Below the pieces are notes generated by a model. The model was given only the letters and a program-made list of their open reading frames with translations, was not told where the DNA came from and ran no database searches. The position numbers and the translations under genes are program-made. From positions 3,348,001-3,412,000 of the forward strand of contig NZ_CP108381.1 in NCBI RefSeq assembly GCF_035956715.1: DNA of 64,000 nucleotides, read 5' to 3'. The stretch comes from Nocardia sp. NBC_01329. GTDB lineage: Bacteria > Actinomycetota > Actinomycetes > Mycobacteriales > Mycobacteriaceae. This document shows, one piece after another, positions 51,553 through 61,374 of this stretch (positions are counted from its first letter, which is position 1; every line of letters starts with the position of its first letter).

Positions 51553-54500
51553 TGATGAGTGAGCAACAAACTCTCGCAGACCTTCTGAACCGACACCTCC
51601 AGGATTCGTCCAGGAACTGTGCGCTGAGATGCGGCGACCGTACCCTGACCTTCGCCGAGCTCGATAACACCAGCGACCGGATCGCCGCCGCCCTCGATGC
51701 CGCCGGGATCGGACCGGGGGCTCGGGTGGCTTATCTGGGCTTGGAGTCGGTTGACTTCTACGCGCTGTTGTTCGGTTGCGCGAAGGCCGGGGCGGTATTC
51801 GTCCCGATCAACAATCGACTGTCCCAGGACGAAATCGCCCATATCCTGGTCGATTCCGAACCGGCTCTCCTGCTTGCGGATGCAAACTTCTCGTACAGGT
51901 CCCCCGACGTCGGCACGGTGATATCGATGTCGGACGGGGACTCGAGCGGTTGGTACGGCCACTTCCCCGCCGATCGGCCACCTAGTGTCATCTCCGCCGA
52001 GGACGCGGTGGTCCAGCTCTACACCAGCGGCACCACCGGTCGCCCCAAGGGCGTGGTCCTGGCTCATCGGAGCTTCTTCGCGGTGCGTGAGGCACTGGAC
52101 GACGCAAGCCTGGATTGGCTCGACTGGCGCCCTGACGATGTCACCCTGGTGGGTCTACCGGGTTTTCATATCGGCGGAATGTGGTGCGCGCTGCAGAGTG
52201 TGCTGGCCGGTGCGACCACCGTGACCATGCCGCGCTTCGATGCCGCGACGGCGGTGGCGTTGGTGGCCGAGTCGGCGGTGAGCGTGCTGTGTGCGGTCCC
52301 GGCGGCCTTGCAGTGGATGCTGGCCGAACCCGCGGCCGACGCCGCCGCTCTCGCGTCTATCCGCAAGATCATCTACGGCGGTGCCCCGATGCCGGAGGAT
52401 GTGCTGGCGCGAGCGGAGTCGGTGATCGGTTGCGACTTCGCGCAGATATACGGCCTGACCGAAACGGGAAACACCGCAGTGTGCCTGTCGCCGGCGGATC
52501 ATCGCCTCCGGGGTGATCGGTTGCGGTCGGCGGGCCGCCCGTATCCCGGGTTCGATGTGAAGGTCATCGATCTCGACGCCCGACCCGTGCCGACTGGAGC
52601 AGTCGGCGAGATCTGCCTGCGCACTCCGGCACACATGATCGGGTACTTCGGAAACGAGACGGCCACCGACACCACTCTCGTGGACGGCTGGATCCACACC
52701 GGCGACGCGGGCCACCTGGACGACGACGGCTATCTCTACCTCAGCGACCGCATCAAGGACCTGATCATCGTCGGCGGCGAACATGTATATCCCGCCGAGG
52801 TCGAACGCGTGCTGCGTGCGCATCCCGGGGTGAGCGATGTCGCCGTGGTCGGCGCCCCGGATACCCAGTTCGGCGAACTGGCACACGCCGTCGTGGTCGC
52901 CTCTCCCGATACGGACGTGACAGCCAATGAACTGCTCACCTTCGCCGGGCAACGGCTTGCTGCCCACAAGGTTCCGGCCGGCTTCGATTTCGTCGCCGAC
53001 CTGCCACGCAACGCGAGCGGCAAGATCCTACGCCACCGATTACGCGAGCGCGTACGCCGAGATCCGGCAGCGGAGCAGGTGAGTGAATCGGCATTCGACA
53101 CCGGTGACACCGCCCCGGCAGGCAGCGGGCGGCCGAGCACTGTGGACTTGACGGTGACGCAGGCCGCGTACTGGATCGGCCGCCGCGCCGATATCGCGCT
53201 CGGTGGCGTCGCGCCCTGGTGTTATTTCGAGATCGATCGCACCGCGCAGCAGCTGATCACCGGCGATCCGGTGTCCGAGATCGAGGCACTGCAAGTGGCT
53301 TGGAACCGGCTCATCGCCGACCACGACATGCTGCGGTTGGAGATCACCGCCGACGGGCGCGCCCATCTCCCGCCCTCGCGGCCCGAGTATGAGATCACCC
53401 ACACTGACCTGCGGGGATTCTCGGACCGGCAGGCAGTCACCGTCCTGGCGGAATCGTCTGCGGCGAAGTCGCATCAGGTCCGCGACCCGGCCCGGTGGCC
53501 ACTGTTCGACATCACCGCAGCAATACTCCCCGACGGCGGCCTGCGGATCTTCCTCGGGTTCGACATGATCGCCATGGACGTCCCCAGCTGGGCGCTGCTC
53601 ATGCGGCATTGGCGCGATCTTGTGAACTCGGCCGACTACACCCCACCACCGATGCCCTACGCCCGAGCCCGACAGTCGGTTTCGAGCTCGAGCCACGATC
53701 GCGACTACTGGCTGGCGCGGACCCCGACACTACCGCCTGGCCCGGCGCTGCCCTGGACCGAACCGCTGGCCGACTTGCGCAACATTCGTTTCCACCGGCA
53801 TGAGGCCATCGTTCCAGCCGAGCGCTGGTCACGGCTGCGCACCGCGTGCCACACGCGGGGACTACCGCCACGGGCGGTACTGCTGGCCGCCTACGGATTG
53901 GTACTGAATCGCTGGGGTGCCGGTGATTCCTTCTGCATCAACACCGTCGTCTTCGACCGCGACGAGAACATACCCGCTTCGGTGGTGGGCGATTTCAGTA
54001 CGACCTCGCTCACCCAGTTACCCCCTCCGAGCGCCTGGCGAACCTTCGCCGACCTCGCACAGGCGGTGCGTGATCAACTCGACAACGATCTCGCGCATCG
54101 CAGTTTCAGCGGGATCGACGTCCAGCATGCGATGGGCGTGGCCGCTGCGCCACGCTACCCGGTTGTGTTCACCGATTGCACGGGCCTGCCCGCCACCGAC
54201 CCCGTCGCATGGCTCGGTGCCGAAGTACACGGGGTCTCGCAGACCCCGCAGGTGGTGTTCGACTTCATGGTCTGGGATCACGGCGACGGCGGTGTGCGGT
54301 TGGTGTGGGATGTGGTGGATCGCGCCCTTCCCGACCGATTCGTGCCGGCCATGCTCGCGGCATATCAGCGTCTGCTGGCCACGTTGGCCGACGATATCGG
54401 GACTTGGCAACGCCCGGATCCGGGCGCGAATCCGTACTTCCAGCCGACCGACACCCTGGACCCGGACACGCGCCCGGATTGCGGTCCGCTGCTGGCCGAT

Positions 54501-57500
54501 CCACAGCGGAAGCGCGCCGTCATCGATCCGATGGCGATCGCGATCACCGGTGCAACGCGGGCATTGTCCCACGGCGAGCTGGCCGCCCGGTCCTCCGCGA
54601 TGGCGGCGGCCCTGGTCCGTAGTGGTGTCGAACCTGGAGACCGGGTCGCGGTCGTCGCGACCAGGTCGACCGCGCAGATCGCCGCCTGCTACGCCGTGCT
54701 GGAGGCCGGGGCAACACTGGTCCCACTCGATCCCCAGTGGCCGGCGACTCGAATCGCCACCGCCTGCGAGCGTGCTCACGTACGCCACGCACTGGCCGAG
54801 ACCCGGTACACGGCTTCGCTACCACCGTCGATCGCGCTGACCGATCTGCACCTGGCCTTCGAATCGCCTGTAGCGACTCGGGTTCCGGCCCGATCGGCGC
54901 CCGACGATCTCGCGTACATCATCTTCACCTCCGGATCCACCGGCGAACCCAAGGGTGTGGCGATCGAACACGCCGCCGCCCGCACAACCATCGACGATAT
55001 GAACGACCGCTTCGGGATCGGGCCGGCCGACCGGGTCCTGGCACTGTCCTCGCCGACCTTCGACCTGTCGATCTACGATGTGTACGGCGTACTCGGCGCG
55101 GGCGGTGCCATGGTGGTACCGGATCCCGCGACCACCCTCGATCCAGCGGAGTGGTCACAGCTGATCGCCGAACACAGCGTCACTGTGTGGAATACCGCGC
55201 CCGCGGTGGCACAGATGCTGGTCGAATACGCCGAGGACGATCCCGTCGTACTCGGCCGACTGGCGTCGCTACGGCTGATGCTGCTGTCCGGTGACTGGAT
55301 TCCACTCACCCTGCCGCAACGACTGCACACCATGCTGCCCGAGCTACGAGTCATCTCGCTCGGCGGGGCAACCGAAGCATCGATCTGGTCCATCTACTAC
55401 CCGATTGACCGAGTGGACCCCGCCTGGCGAAGCATCCCCTACGGCCGCGCCTTCCGCGATCAGTTCTTCCTGGTCCTCGACGAAAACGGGGATCCTTGCC
55501 CGATCGGCGTCCCCGGCGAGTTGCATATCGGCGGTGCGGGCCTGGCCCGAGGCTATGTGGGCGACGGGCAACAGACCGCACACCGGTTCTTCCGCCACCC
55601 CGTGCTCGGCGAACGTCTCTATCGCACCGGCGATCTGGGGCGATGGTGTCCGGACGGGGCGATCGAGTTCCTCGGCCGGGTCGACCGCCAGCTGAAGGTA
55701 CTCGGCCACCGCATCGAACCCGGCGAGGTCGAAGCGGTACTGACCGCGCTACCGCAGATCCGGCAGTGCCTGGCCGTCGGACACCGCGGCAAGGACCAGC
55801 AGGTGCGACTGGTGGCCTACCTCGTCGGCCGCTCGGCACCGCTGGACCTGGAAACGGTCACCGCCCACGCTCGGGCACAACTGCCCGCCTATATGGTTCC
55901 CACGCGGTGGGTGGTCTTGGACGAAATGCCACTGACGTCGAACGGCAAGATCGACCACGCCGCGCTTCCCGACCCGTTCTCGGGACAATCCGTGACCGGC
56001 TCCGACAGAGCCTTCGGCCAATCCAGCGCCGACACAGCCGAAATCCCGGCACCCCCGGCCGCCGCCCTGCCGTTGCCTCGCCCCGACCTCAGGCCGCTGA
56101 CCGAGGACGAACAGTGGGTAGCCGCACTGTGGAGTGAGCTGCTGGAGGTACCGATCACCGACCCCGGCGCGGACTTCTTCTCCCTCGGCGGGCATTCCGT
56201 GCTGGCCACCCGCATGCTCTTCCGCGTACGAACCGACGGTTACACCGAGATCGGTCTGCGAGAGGTGGCCACCCACTCCACAGTGGCCGAATTCGCCGAA
56301 TTGCTGAGCGGGCATCGCTCCACCGCTGAACCGAGTATCTCCGGTAACCTCTCGGCACCGACCCGTGCGACCCCGGGCGAACCATTCCAACTGACCCGTG
56401 TCCAACACGCCTATCTACTCGGTCGCAGCGGCGGGACGGCCTGCTACGTATTCAACGAATTCCACTGCACAGAGCTCGATCTCGATCGCTACGAACACGC
56501 GTGGAACGCCGTGATCGCACGCCATCCGATGTTGCGCACGGTGATCACGACCGACTACCTCAACCAGGTCATCGATACCGTTCCGCGTTACCGCATCCGC
56601 CGCTACGACCTGACCTCGCTCACCGGCGAAGCCCGAGACGCACGCCTGCTGCGGCTGCGCGAGCAGTTGTCCCACCGGGTCATCCGCCACGACCGCTGGC
56701 CACTGTTCGATGTGCGCGCTGCCGTCCTCGGCGACGGTGAGTTGCGGCTGTTCGTCGGAATCGACGCACTGATCTGCGATGCGAGCAGCTTCTTCCTGCT
56801 CGACCGCCATCTCCGCGAGGAATACGCGGAGCCCGCCGCTCAGACACCCGCTCCGAAAACCGGTTTCGCGGCGTACGTCGCGCATACCCGCGACCGCCGC
56901 AACAGCGCCGCCTACGCCCGTGCGGTCGAGTACTGGCAGCAACGGATCCCTACCCTCCCCGGGCCGCCCACGCTGCCGACCCGGCCGGATACCGGCGCCG
57001 CCCGACGTTTCGTCCGTCGCGCCGATCGCCTGTCGCCCGAACAATGGGAAACACTCGGCGCCCACGCTGCCCGGCACAAGCTGACACCATCAGCTGTACT
57101 GCTCACCGTCTACACCGACGCGCTCGCAGAATTGAGTGGTGAAGACAGGTTTTCGATCATGCTCACCCTGATGGACCGACCGCTCGATCTTCCCGAAATC
57201 GATCAGGTGGTCGGCGAGTTCACCGCACTGATCGCCCACGAGGTGGATCGCTGCGACGGCGGCTGTTTCCTCGAGCGTGCACGGAGAACTCAGCAGCGCC
57301 TGTTCGACGACCTGGACCACCGCGAATACTCCGCGGTCGACGTACTCACCGACCTCACCGTCCGAACCGGCCGCCGGGTCCAACTGCCCGCCGTGTTCAC
57401 CAGCGGACTGGACATCGGCGAGCTCGTCGGCAGCGCACCCCGGCTGAATTGGGTGGGACACCTCGAGTACGGCATCAGCCAGACACCCGATGTCTGGCTC

Positions 57501-59603
57501 GACCACCAGGTGCTGGTCGAAGACGGACAACTGCACATCCGCTGGGACGTCCTCGAGGCCGTCCTCGACGGGCCTGCCACCGATACCGCCTTCGCGGCCT
57601 TGATGCGCTCGCTGCGGCGGCTGGCCGACGACCCCACCGCATGGACCGGCGACGACACTCGACCAGTATCGGTCGACGAGCTCGAGCACCAGCTGACCGA
57701 ACTGTGGGCCGACCTACTCGGCATCGATATCGGTGAGATCGACGCGGCACGCGGATTCGTCGCATCTGGCGGTGATTCGGTCTCGGCGGTGCGGCTGGCC
57801 AGGCATGTGCGCAGCACCTTCGGCTTCCACCTTCCCATCGACGAAATCATTGCACCGGAATTCACCCTCACCTCCCTCACTTCCCGGATCGTCCACGCGG
57901 ACACGGGCACCGCCGCCCGGACCGGGCCCGTGACCGATCTGGTCGAACCTGTCACCGACAGAGTCTCTTTCGAGCTCACGCCGCTTCAGCAGGCGTACTG
58001 GGTCGGCCAGCAGGATGCCTGGTCCCTGAGCTACCGCACCGCGCATGGCTACGGAGATCTGCGACTCGCCGGCATCGACGGAGACGAATTGACCAGCGCC
58101 GTCCGGCGATTGGTGGATCGCAACCCCATGCTGCGGACCGTTTTCTCCGATGGCGGCACCCAGGAAGTACTCGAAGAGGCAGATCCGCGACTCGCCGAGC
58201 TGCCCGTCGACGAGATCGACCTGAGTACGGCACCGCACTCGGTGGCCACGGCGGAGATCACACGCGTCCGATCCGAAATGCAGCTCCTCGGACCGGGACC
58301 CGAACCGTGGTCCTTCCGCATCGTCGCGATCCGACTCCCCGCGGGCGAGATCAGCCTGCACGTGGTGTGCGGGCTGCTCGTCGCCGACGGCTGGTCCGGA
58401 CAGCTCCTGGTCAGCGAACTGCTCACCTACCTCGACGAACCCAACGCAATGCTGCCCCCGCAGACCACCCGATTCGCCGACTACGTCGCCACCCTGGCCG
58501 CCCGACGCCGCACCCCGGAGTGGGCCCGCGACCGGAACTGGTGGTGGGACCGCATCGACGACCTCGCGCCGGCGCCCGCTCTGCCGACGGCAGCGCCTGC
58601 CGAAGGCATCCGATCCGAGACCATGCAACGTCGTGAAGCACACCTCACCCCGACTCGATTCACGGAAATCACCGAACAGTGCCGGGAGCGGGGAATCATC
58701 CCGTCGTCGGTCTTCGCGACCTGCTACGCCATCGCCCTGGCCCGGGCCGCACACCATCGCCATTTCCTGCTCAATGTGCTCTACCTCGACAGGATGGCGC
58801 TCTCTGCCGACCTGGACCAGGTAATCGGTCCGTTCGCCACCACCGCGCTGGTCGAACTACGACTGGCCCACGCGGCGACCTTCACCGAAATGGCCCGGCA
58901 CACCCAATCGGTGACGGCCCAGACCTTCGATCACGCACTACTCAGCGGAGTCGACGTCGCTCGCGAGATCGCACGGCGCCGCCGCGACACACGACCGGTG
59001 GCACCGGTGGTGTTCCACAGCATGCTCGGACTCCGTCCACCCGCCCAGCTGCCGGAAACGGTGCAGATCCTCGGCTCCTTCCGCAGCATCCGCACCCCAC
59101 AGGTCTCCCTGGACCTGCAGGTCGGTCCTTCACCCTGGAAGGACGACGAGGTCACCATCAGCCTCGACGCCGTTGCGGAATTGTTCGCGCCCGGCACTGT
59201 GGACGCGATATTCGACGACCTCACCTCTATCCTCGAACGGCTGGCCACCGACCCGGGTTTCTGGGACACCGGAATCGCACTGCCCACCCGCGAGCTTCCC
59301 GAATCGATACACGACCACCAGCCCCCTCCGGTCGCCGAGCCTCTCGCCACGCCGACCGAACGTATCGTTGCGGAAGTATGGAGCGAGTTACTCAGTGACA
59401 CAACAGGTATGGGAAGTATCTGCTACGACCGCTCCACCGACTTCTTCCATGCGGGCGGCACCTCCGTCGCGGCGATAGCAATGCTCCGCAAAGTCCGTGA
59501 TGTGACCGGCGCATCGGTACAGGCTCGGCAATTCCTGTCCGCCCCGACGATCGGCGCCCTCGCTGCCGCCATCGACATCGCCCCTGTTCGCGACCAGAAT
59601 TAG
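51552..59603 (+). CDS. Fused acyl ligase-NRPS with three cyclization domains, cysteine-specific
   Basis: 2683 residues from the ATG at 51552 (51549 and 51555 are alternatives). Order: acyl-adenylate ligase (about 5-515; TSGTTGRPKG near 157, NASGKILRHR near 487); Cy1 (about 530-955; DMIAMDVPS near 670); A (about 1000-1475; TSGSTGEPKG near 1126); PCP1 (SLGGHS near 1544); Cy2 (about 1610-2035; DALICDASS near 1737); PCP2 (ASGGDS near 2072); Cy3 (about 2139-2565; GLLVADGWS near 2274, first Asp of DxxxxDxxS replaced); PCP3 (HAGGTS near 2634). The A-domain pocket reads D-L-Y-N-L-S-L-I-W-K, the published cysteine code. One A domain feeding several PCPs is known from HMWP2 of yersiniabactin. No carrier protein follows the ligase and no thioesterase or reductase domain ends the protein. 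Predicted product: an acyl chain bearing up to three cysteine-derived thiazolines. Confidence 0.9.
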   Translation: MMSEQQTLADLLNRHLQDSSRNCALRCGDRTLTFAELDNTSDRIAAALDAAGIGPGARVAYLGLESVDFYALLFGCAKAGAVFVPINNRLSQDEIAHILVDSEPALLLADANFSYRSPDVGTVISMSDGDSSGWYGHFPADRPPSVISAEDAVVQLYTSGTTGRPKGVVLAHRSFFAVREALDDASLDWLDWRPDDVTLVGLPGFHIGGMWCALQSVLAGATTVTMPRFDAATAVALVAESAVSVLCAVPAALQWMLAEPAADAAALASIRKIIYGGAPMPEDVLARAESVIGCDFAQIYGLTETGNTAVCLSPADHRLRGDRLRSAGRPYPGFDVKVIDLDARPVPTGAVGEICLRTPAHMIGYFGNETATDTTLVDGWIHTGDAGHLDDDGYLYLSDRIKDLIIVGGEHVYPAEVERVLRAHPGVSDVAVVGAPDTQFGELAHAVVVASPDTDVTANELLTFAGQRLAAHKVPAGFDFVADLPRNASGKILRHRLRERVRRDPAAEQVSESAFDTGDTAPAGSGRPSTVDLTVTQAAYWIGRRADIALGGVAPWCYFEIDRTAQQLITGDPVSEIEALQVAWNRLIADHDMLRLEITADGRAHLPPSRPEYEITHTDLRGFSDRQAVTVLAESSAAKSHQVRDPARWPLFDITAAILPDGGLRIFLGFDMIAMDVPSWALLMRHWRDLVNSADYTPPPMPYARARQSVSSSSHDRDYWLARTPTLPPGPALPWTEPLADLRNIRFHRHEAIVPAERWSRLRTACHTRGLPPRAVLLAAYGLVLNRWGAGDSFCINTVVFDRDENIPASVVGDFSTTSLTQLPPPSAWRTFADLAQAVRDQLDNDLAHRSFSGIDVQHAMGVAAAPRYPVVFTDCTGLPATDPVAWLGAEVHGVSQTPQVVFDFMVWDHGDGGVRLVWDVVDRALPDRFVPAMLAAYQRLLATLADDIGTWQRPDPGANPYFQPTDTLDPDTRPDCGPLLADPQRKRAVIDPMAIAITGATRALSHGELAARSSAMAAALVRSGVEPGDRVAVVATRSTAQIAACYAVLEAGATLVPLDPQWPATRIATACERAHVRHALAETRYTASLPPSIALTDLHLAFESPVATRVPARSAPDDLAYIIFTSGSTGEPKGVAIEHAAARTTIDDMNDRFGIGPADRVLALSSPTFDLSIYDVYGVLGAGGAMVVPDPATTLDPAEWSQLIAEHSVTVWNTAPAVAQMLVEYAEDDPVVLGRLASLRLMLLSGDWIPLTLPQRLHTMLPELRVISLGGATEASIWSIYYPIDRVDPAWRSIPYGRAFRDQFFLVLDENGDPCPIGVPGELHIGGAGLARGYVGDGQQTAHRFFRHPVLGERLYRTGDLGRWCPDGAIEFLGRVDRQLKVLGHRIEPGEVEAVLTALPQIRQCLAVGHRGKDQQVRLVAYLVGRSAPLDLETVTAHARAQLPAYMVPTRWVVLDEMPLTSNGKIDHAALPDPFSGQSVTGSDRAFGQSSADTAEIPAPPAAALPLPRPDLRPLTEDEQWVAALWSELLEVPITDPGADFFSLGGHSVLATRMLFRVRTDGYTEIGLREVATHSTVAEFAELLSGHRSTAEPSISGNLSAPTRATPGEPFQLTRVQHAYLLGRSGGTACYVFNEFHCTELDLDRYEHAWNAVIARHPMLRTVITTDYLNQVIDTVPRYRIRRYDLTSLTGEARDARLLRLREQLSHRVIRHDRWPLFDVRAAVLGDGELRLFVGIDALICDASSFFLLDRHLREEYAEPAAQTPAPKTGFAAYVAHTRDRRNSAAYARAVEYWQQRIPTLPGPPTLPTRPDTGAARRFVRRADRLSPEQWETLGAHAARHKLTPSAVLLTVYTDALAELSGEDRFSIMLTLMDRPLDLPEIDQVVGEFTALIAHEVDRCDGGCFLERARRTQQRLFDDLDHREYSAVDVLTDLTVRTGRRVQLPAVFTSGLDIGELVGSAPRLNWVGHLEYGISQTPDVWLDHQVLVEDGQLHIRWDVLEAVLDGPATDTAFAALMRSLRRLADDPTAWTGDDTRPVSVDELEHQLTELWADLLGIDIGEIDAARGFVASGGDSVSAVRLARHVRSTFGFHLPIDEIIAPEFTLTSLTSRIVHADTGTAARTGPVTDLVEPVTDRVSFELTPLQQAYWVGQQDAWSLSYRTAHGYGDLRLAGIDGDELTSAVRRLVDRNPMLRTVFSDGGTQEVLEEADPRLAELPVDEIDLSTAPHSVATAEITRVRSEMQLLGPGPEPWSFRIVAIRLPAGEISLHVVCGLLVADGWSGQLLVSELLTYLDEPNAMLPPQTTRFADYVATLAARRRTPEWARDRNWWWDRIDDLAPAPALPTAAPAEGIRSETMQRREAHLTPTRFTEITEQCRERGIIPSSVFATCYAIALARAAHHRHFLLNVLYLDRMALSADLDQVIGPFATTALVELRLAHAATFTEMARHTQSVTAQTFDHALLSGVDVAREIARRRRDTRPVAPVVFHSMLGLRPPAQLPETVQILGSFRSIRTPQVSLDLQVGPSPWKDDEVTISLDAVAELFAPGTVDAIFDDLTSILERLATDPGFWDTGIALPTRELPESIHDHQPPPVAEPLATPTERIVAEVWSELLSDTTGMGSICYDRSTDFFHAGGTSVAAIAMLRKVRDVTGASVQARQFLSAPTIGALAAAIDIAPVRDQN

Positions 59604-59612
59604 GAGTGGCCC

Positions 59613-61067
59613 GTGGCAACTACCGATGCCCGGACCGAGCAATCGGCCCACCTGCCTGCACGCAAACACCGCCCCAACGTCATCCTGGCCATTGTCCTGC
59701 TGTGCCAATTGATGATCGGGCTGGATGTCACTATCGTCAATATCGCGCTGCCCGACGTCCGCGCCGACCTGAACTGCTCCACTACCGATCTTGCCTGGGT
59801 ATTCAACGCCTATACGCTCGCCTTCGGCGGCCTGTTACTGCTGGGTGGCCGGGCCGGCGACATCCTCGGCCGCCGTGTCTGCTTCGTGGGCGGAGTGCTC
59901 ATATTCACCGTGGCTTCGCTCGCCGGCGGCCTGGCCACCGGCCCCGCCTGGCTCATTGCGGCACGAGTCGTGCAGGGTTTGGGCGGGGCCTTCGCCGCGC
60001 CGAGTGTGCTCGCCCTGATCGCGACGAACTTCGCGGAGGGCCCACGCCGCAACCGTGCGCTCGGTCTATTCTCCGCGATGTTCAGCGTCAGCCTCGCCAC
60101 CGGACTGATCCTCGGCGGCATCCTCACCCACTACGCGAACTGGCGATGGGTGTTCTTCATCAACGTACCCATCGGATTGGCCATAGCCGTACTCGCACTG
60201 CTGTTCATCGATGAGACCGAACGCCGTCCCGGCCGCTTCGACATGCCCGGCGCTCTCCTGGGCACCACAGGCATCGGCGCTGTGGTCTACGGATTCATCC
60301 GCGCCTCCGCCCACGGCTGGTCCGACTCGCAAACGATCGGATTCTGCGCCACCGGTGCGGTGTTGGTCGCTGTGTTCGTAGTCAACGAGTCGCGCGCGGC
60401 ACAACCGATCCTGCCGCTGCGGTTGTTCACCGACCGCAACCGGGCCGGCGCCTATATCAACATGCTACTGGTGCCGACCACCCTGTTCGACATCATCTAT
60501 TTCATGACGCAGTTCCTGCGGGACATCCGCGGCTACAGTCCGGTGCGCACCGGACTCGCATTCCTGCCACTGACAGTCGCAGTCTTCGCGACCGTGTATG
60601 CCGTGCCACGATTGGTGCAGCGTTTCGGCACCAAGGTGGTAATGGTCGCGGGCGCCGCCCTGGCGACCGCAGCGATGCTCTGGCTCACCCAACTCCACAC
60701 CGACAGCGGCTACCTGACAGCGGTGCTCGGCCCCCTACTGTTGGCCGGTATCGGAGTGGGCCTCACCACCGTCCCGCTGACGATCACCATCCTGTCCGGG
60801 GTCGCACCACAGGACACGGGCGCCGCATCCGGAGCACTACAGACCATGCAGTGGATCGGCGGCGGCGCACTCGGGTTCGCCGTACTGGTGACAGCATTCG
60901 GCACAGCGATTCGTGACATGGGCGGTGCCGAGGGCAACGACCTGCCACCCGACGTCCAGGCACACGGGATCGCCACCGCATTCGCCGCAGGAACCGGCTT
61001 CACCGCACTCGCCTTCCTGATCGCACTCGTTGTCATCCGCACGATCAAACCCCCCACCTCCCGCTGA
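59613..61067 (+). CDS. DHA2-family (14-TMS) MFS exporter
   Basis: 484 residues from a GTG at 59613 with GGAG 8-11 nt ahead, 9 bp after the megasynthase stop. Motif A appears as GGRAGDILGRR and motif C-like DVTIVNIALPDVRADL with LDVTIVN typical of drug:H+ antiporter-2 proteins. It has about 14 hydrophobic segments. As the last gene of the biosynthetic operon it is the likely exporter of the product. The cytoplasmic N-terminus (MATTDARTEQSAHLPARKHR) is basic. A small hairpin TGATGAA/TTCATCA spans the stop codon region. Confidence 0.9.
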   Translation: MATTDARTEQSAHLPARKHRPNVILAIVLLCQLMIGLDVTIVNIALPDVRADLNCSTTDLAWVFNAYTLAFGGLLLLGGRAGDILGRRVCFVGGVLIFTVASLAGGLATGPAWLIAARVVQGLGGAFAAPSVLALIATNFAEGPRRNRALGLFSAMFSVSLATGLILGGILTHYANWRWVFFINVPIGLAIAVLALLFIDETERRPGRFDMPGALLGTTGIGAVVYGFIRASAHGWSDSQTIGFCATGAVLVAVFVVNESRAAQPILPLRLFTDRNRAGAYINMLLVPTTLFDIIYFMTQFLRDIRGYSPVRTGLAFLPLTVAVFATVYAVPRLVQRFGTKVVMVAGAALATAAMLWLTQLHTDSGYLTAVLGPLLLAGIGVGLTTVPLTITILSGVAPQDTGAASGALQTMQWIGGGALGFAVLVTAFGTAIRDMGGAEGNDLPPDVQAHGIATAFAAGTGFTALAFLIALVVIRTIKPPTSR

Positions 61068-61327
61068 TGAAACCGGCCGCTTCATCATGTGCGCCACGCC
61101 ACCGGAAGGCACGTCGACCGCGTCGAGCAGCTACGTAGGTACAGCCTGCCAGAAGCCGGCTTTATGGCCGGCGTGCCGGGTCAGGCGACGACGGCGCGCT
61201 GTGGCACGTCGACATATTGAACCGGCAACTACGTCGAGGTCTCACGCGGCCGACGGCTACCCGGCCGGGCTTCGTCGAGTTGCTGAACACACGGACCGAC
61301 GAGGCCGGGAAAACCCCGAAGCACTAT
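61068..61327. other. Intergenic stretch with hairpins, no gene
   Basis: Only short overlapping frames without family match. A GCCGGC-TTTATG-GCCGGC hairpin near 61157-61174 and a TGATGAA/TTCATCA hairpin at 61065-61087 may help terminate the exporter transcript. Confidence 0.4.
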
Positions 61328-61356
61328 GTCCCGGCGCCTGTTTCGGGCGCCGGGAC
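61328..61356. terminator. GC-rich hairpin after the gltS remnant
   Basis: GTCCCGGCGCC (61328-61338) pairs perfectly with GGCGCCGGGAC (61346-61356) around a 7-nt loop, 18 bp beyond the stop of the minus-strand gltS remnant. Confidence 0.65.
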
Positions 61357-61374
61357 ATGCCGCTACCGCGAATG

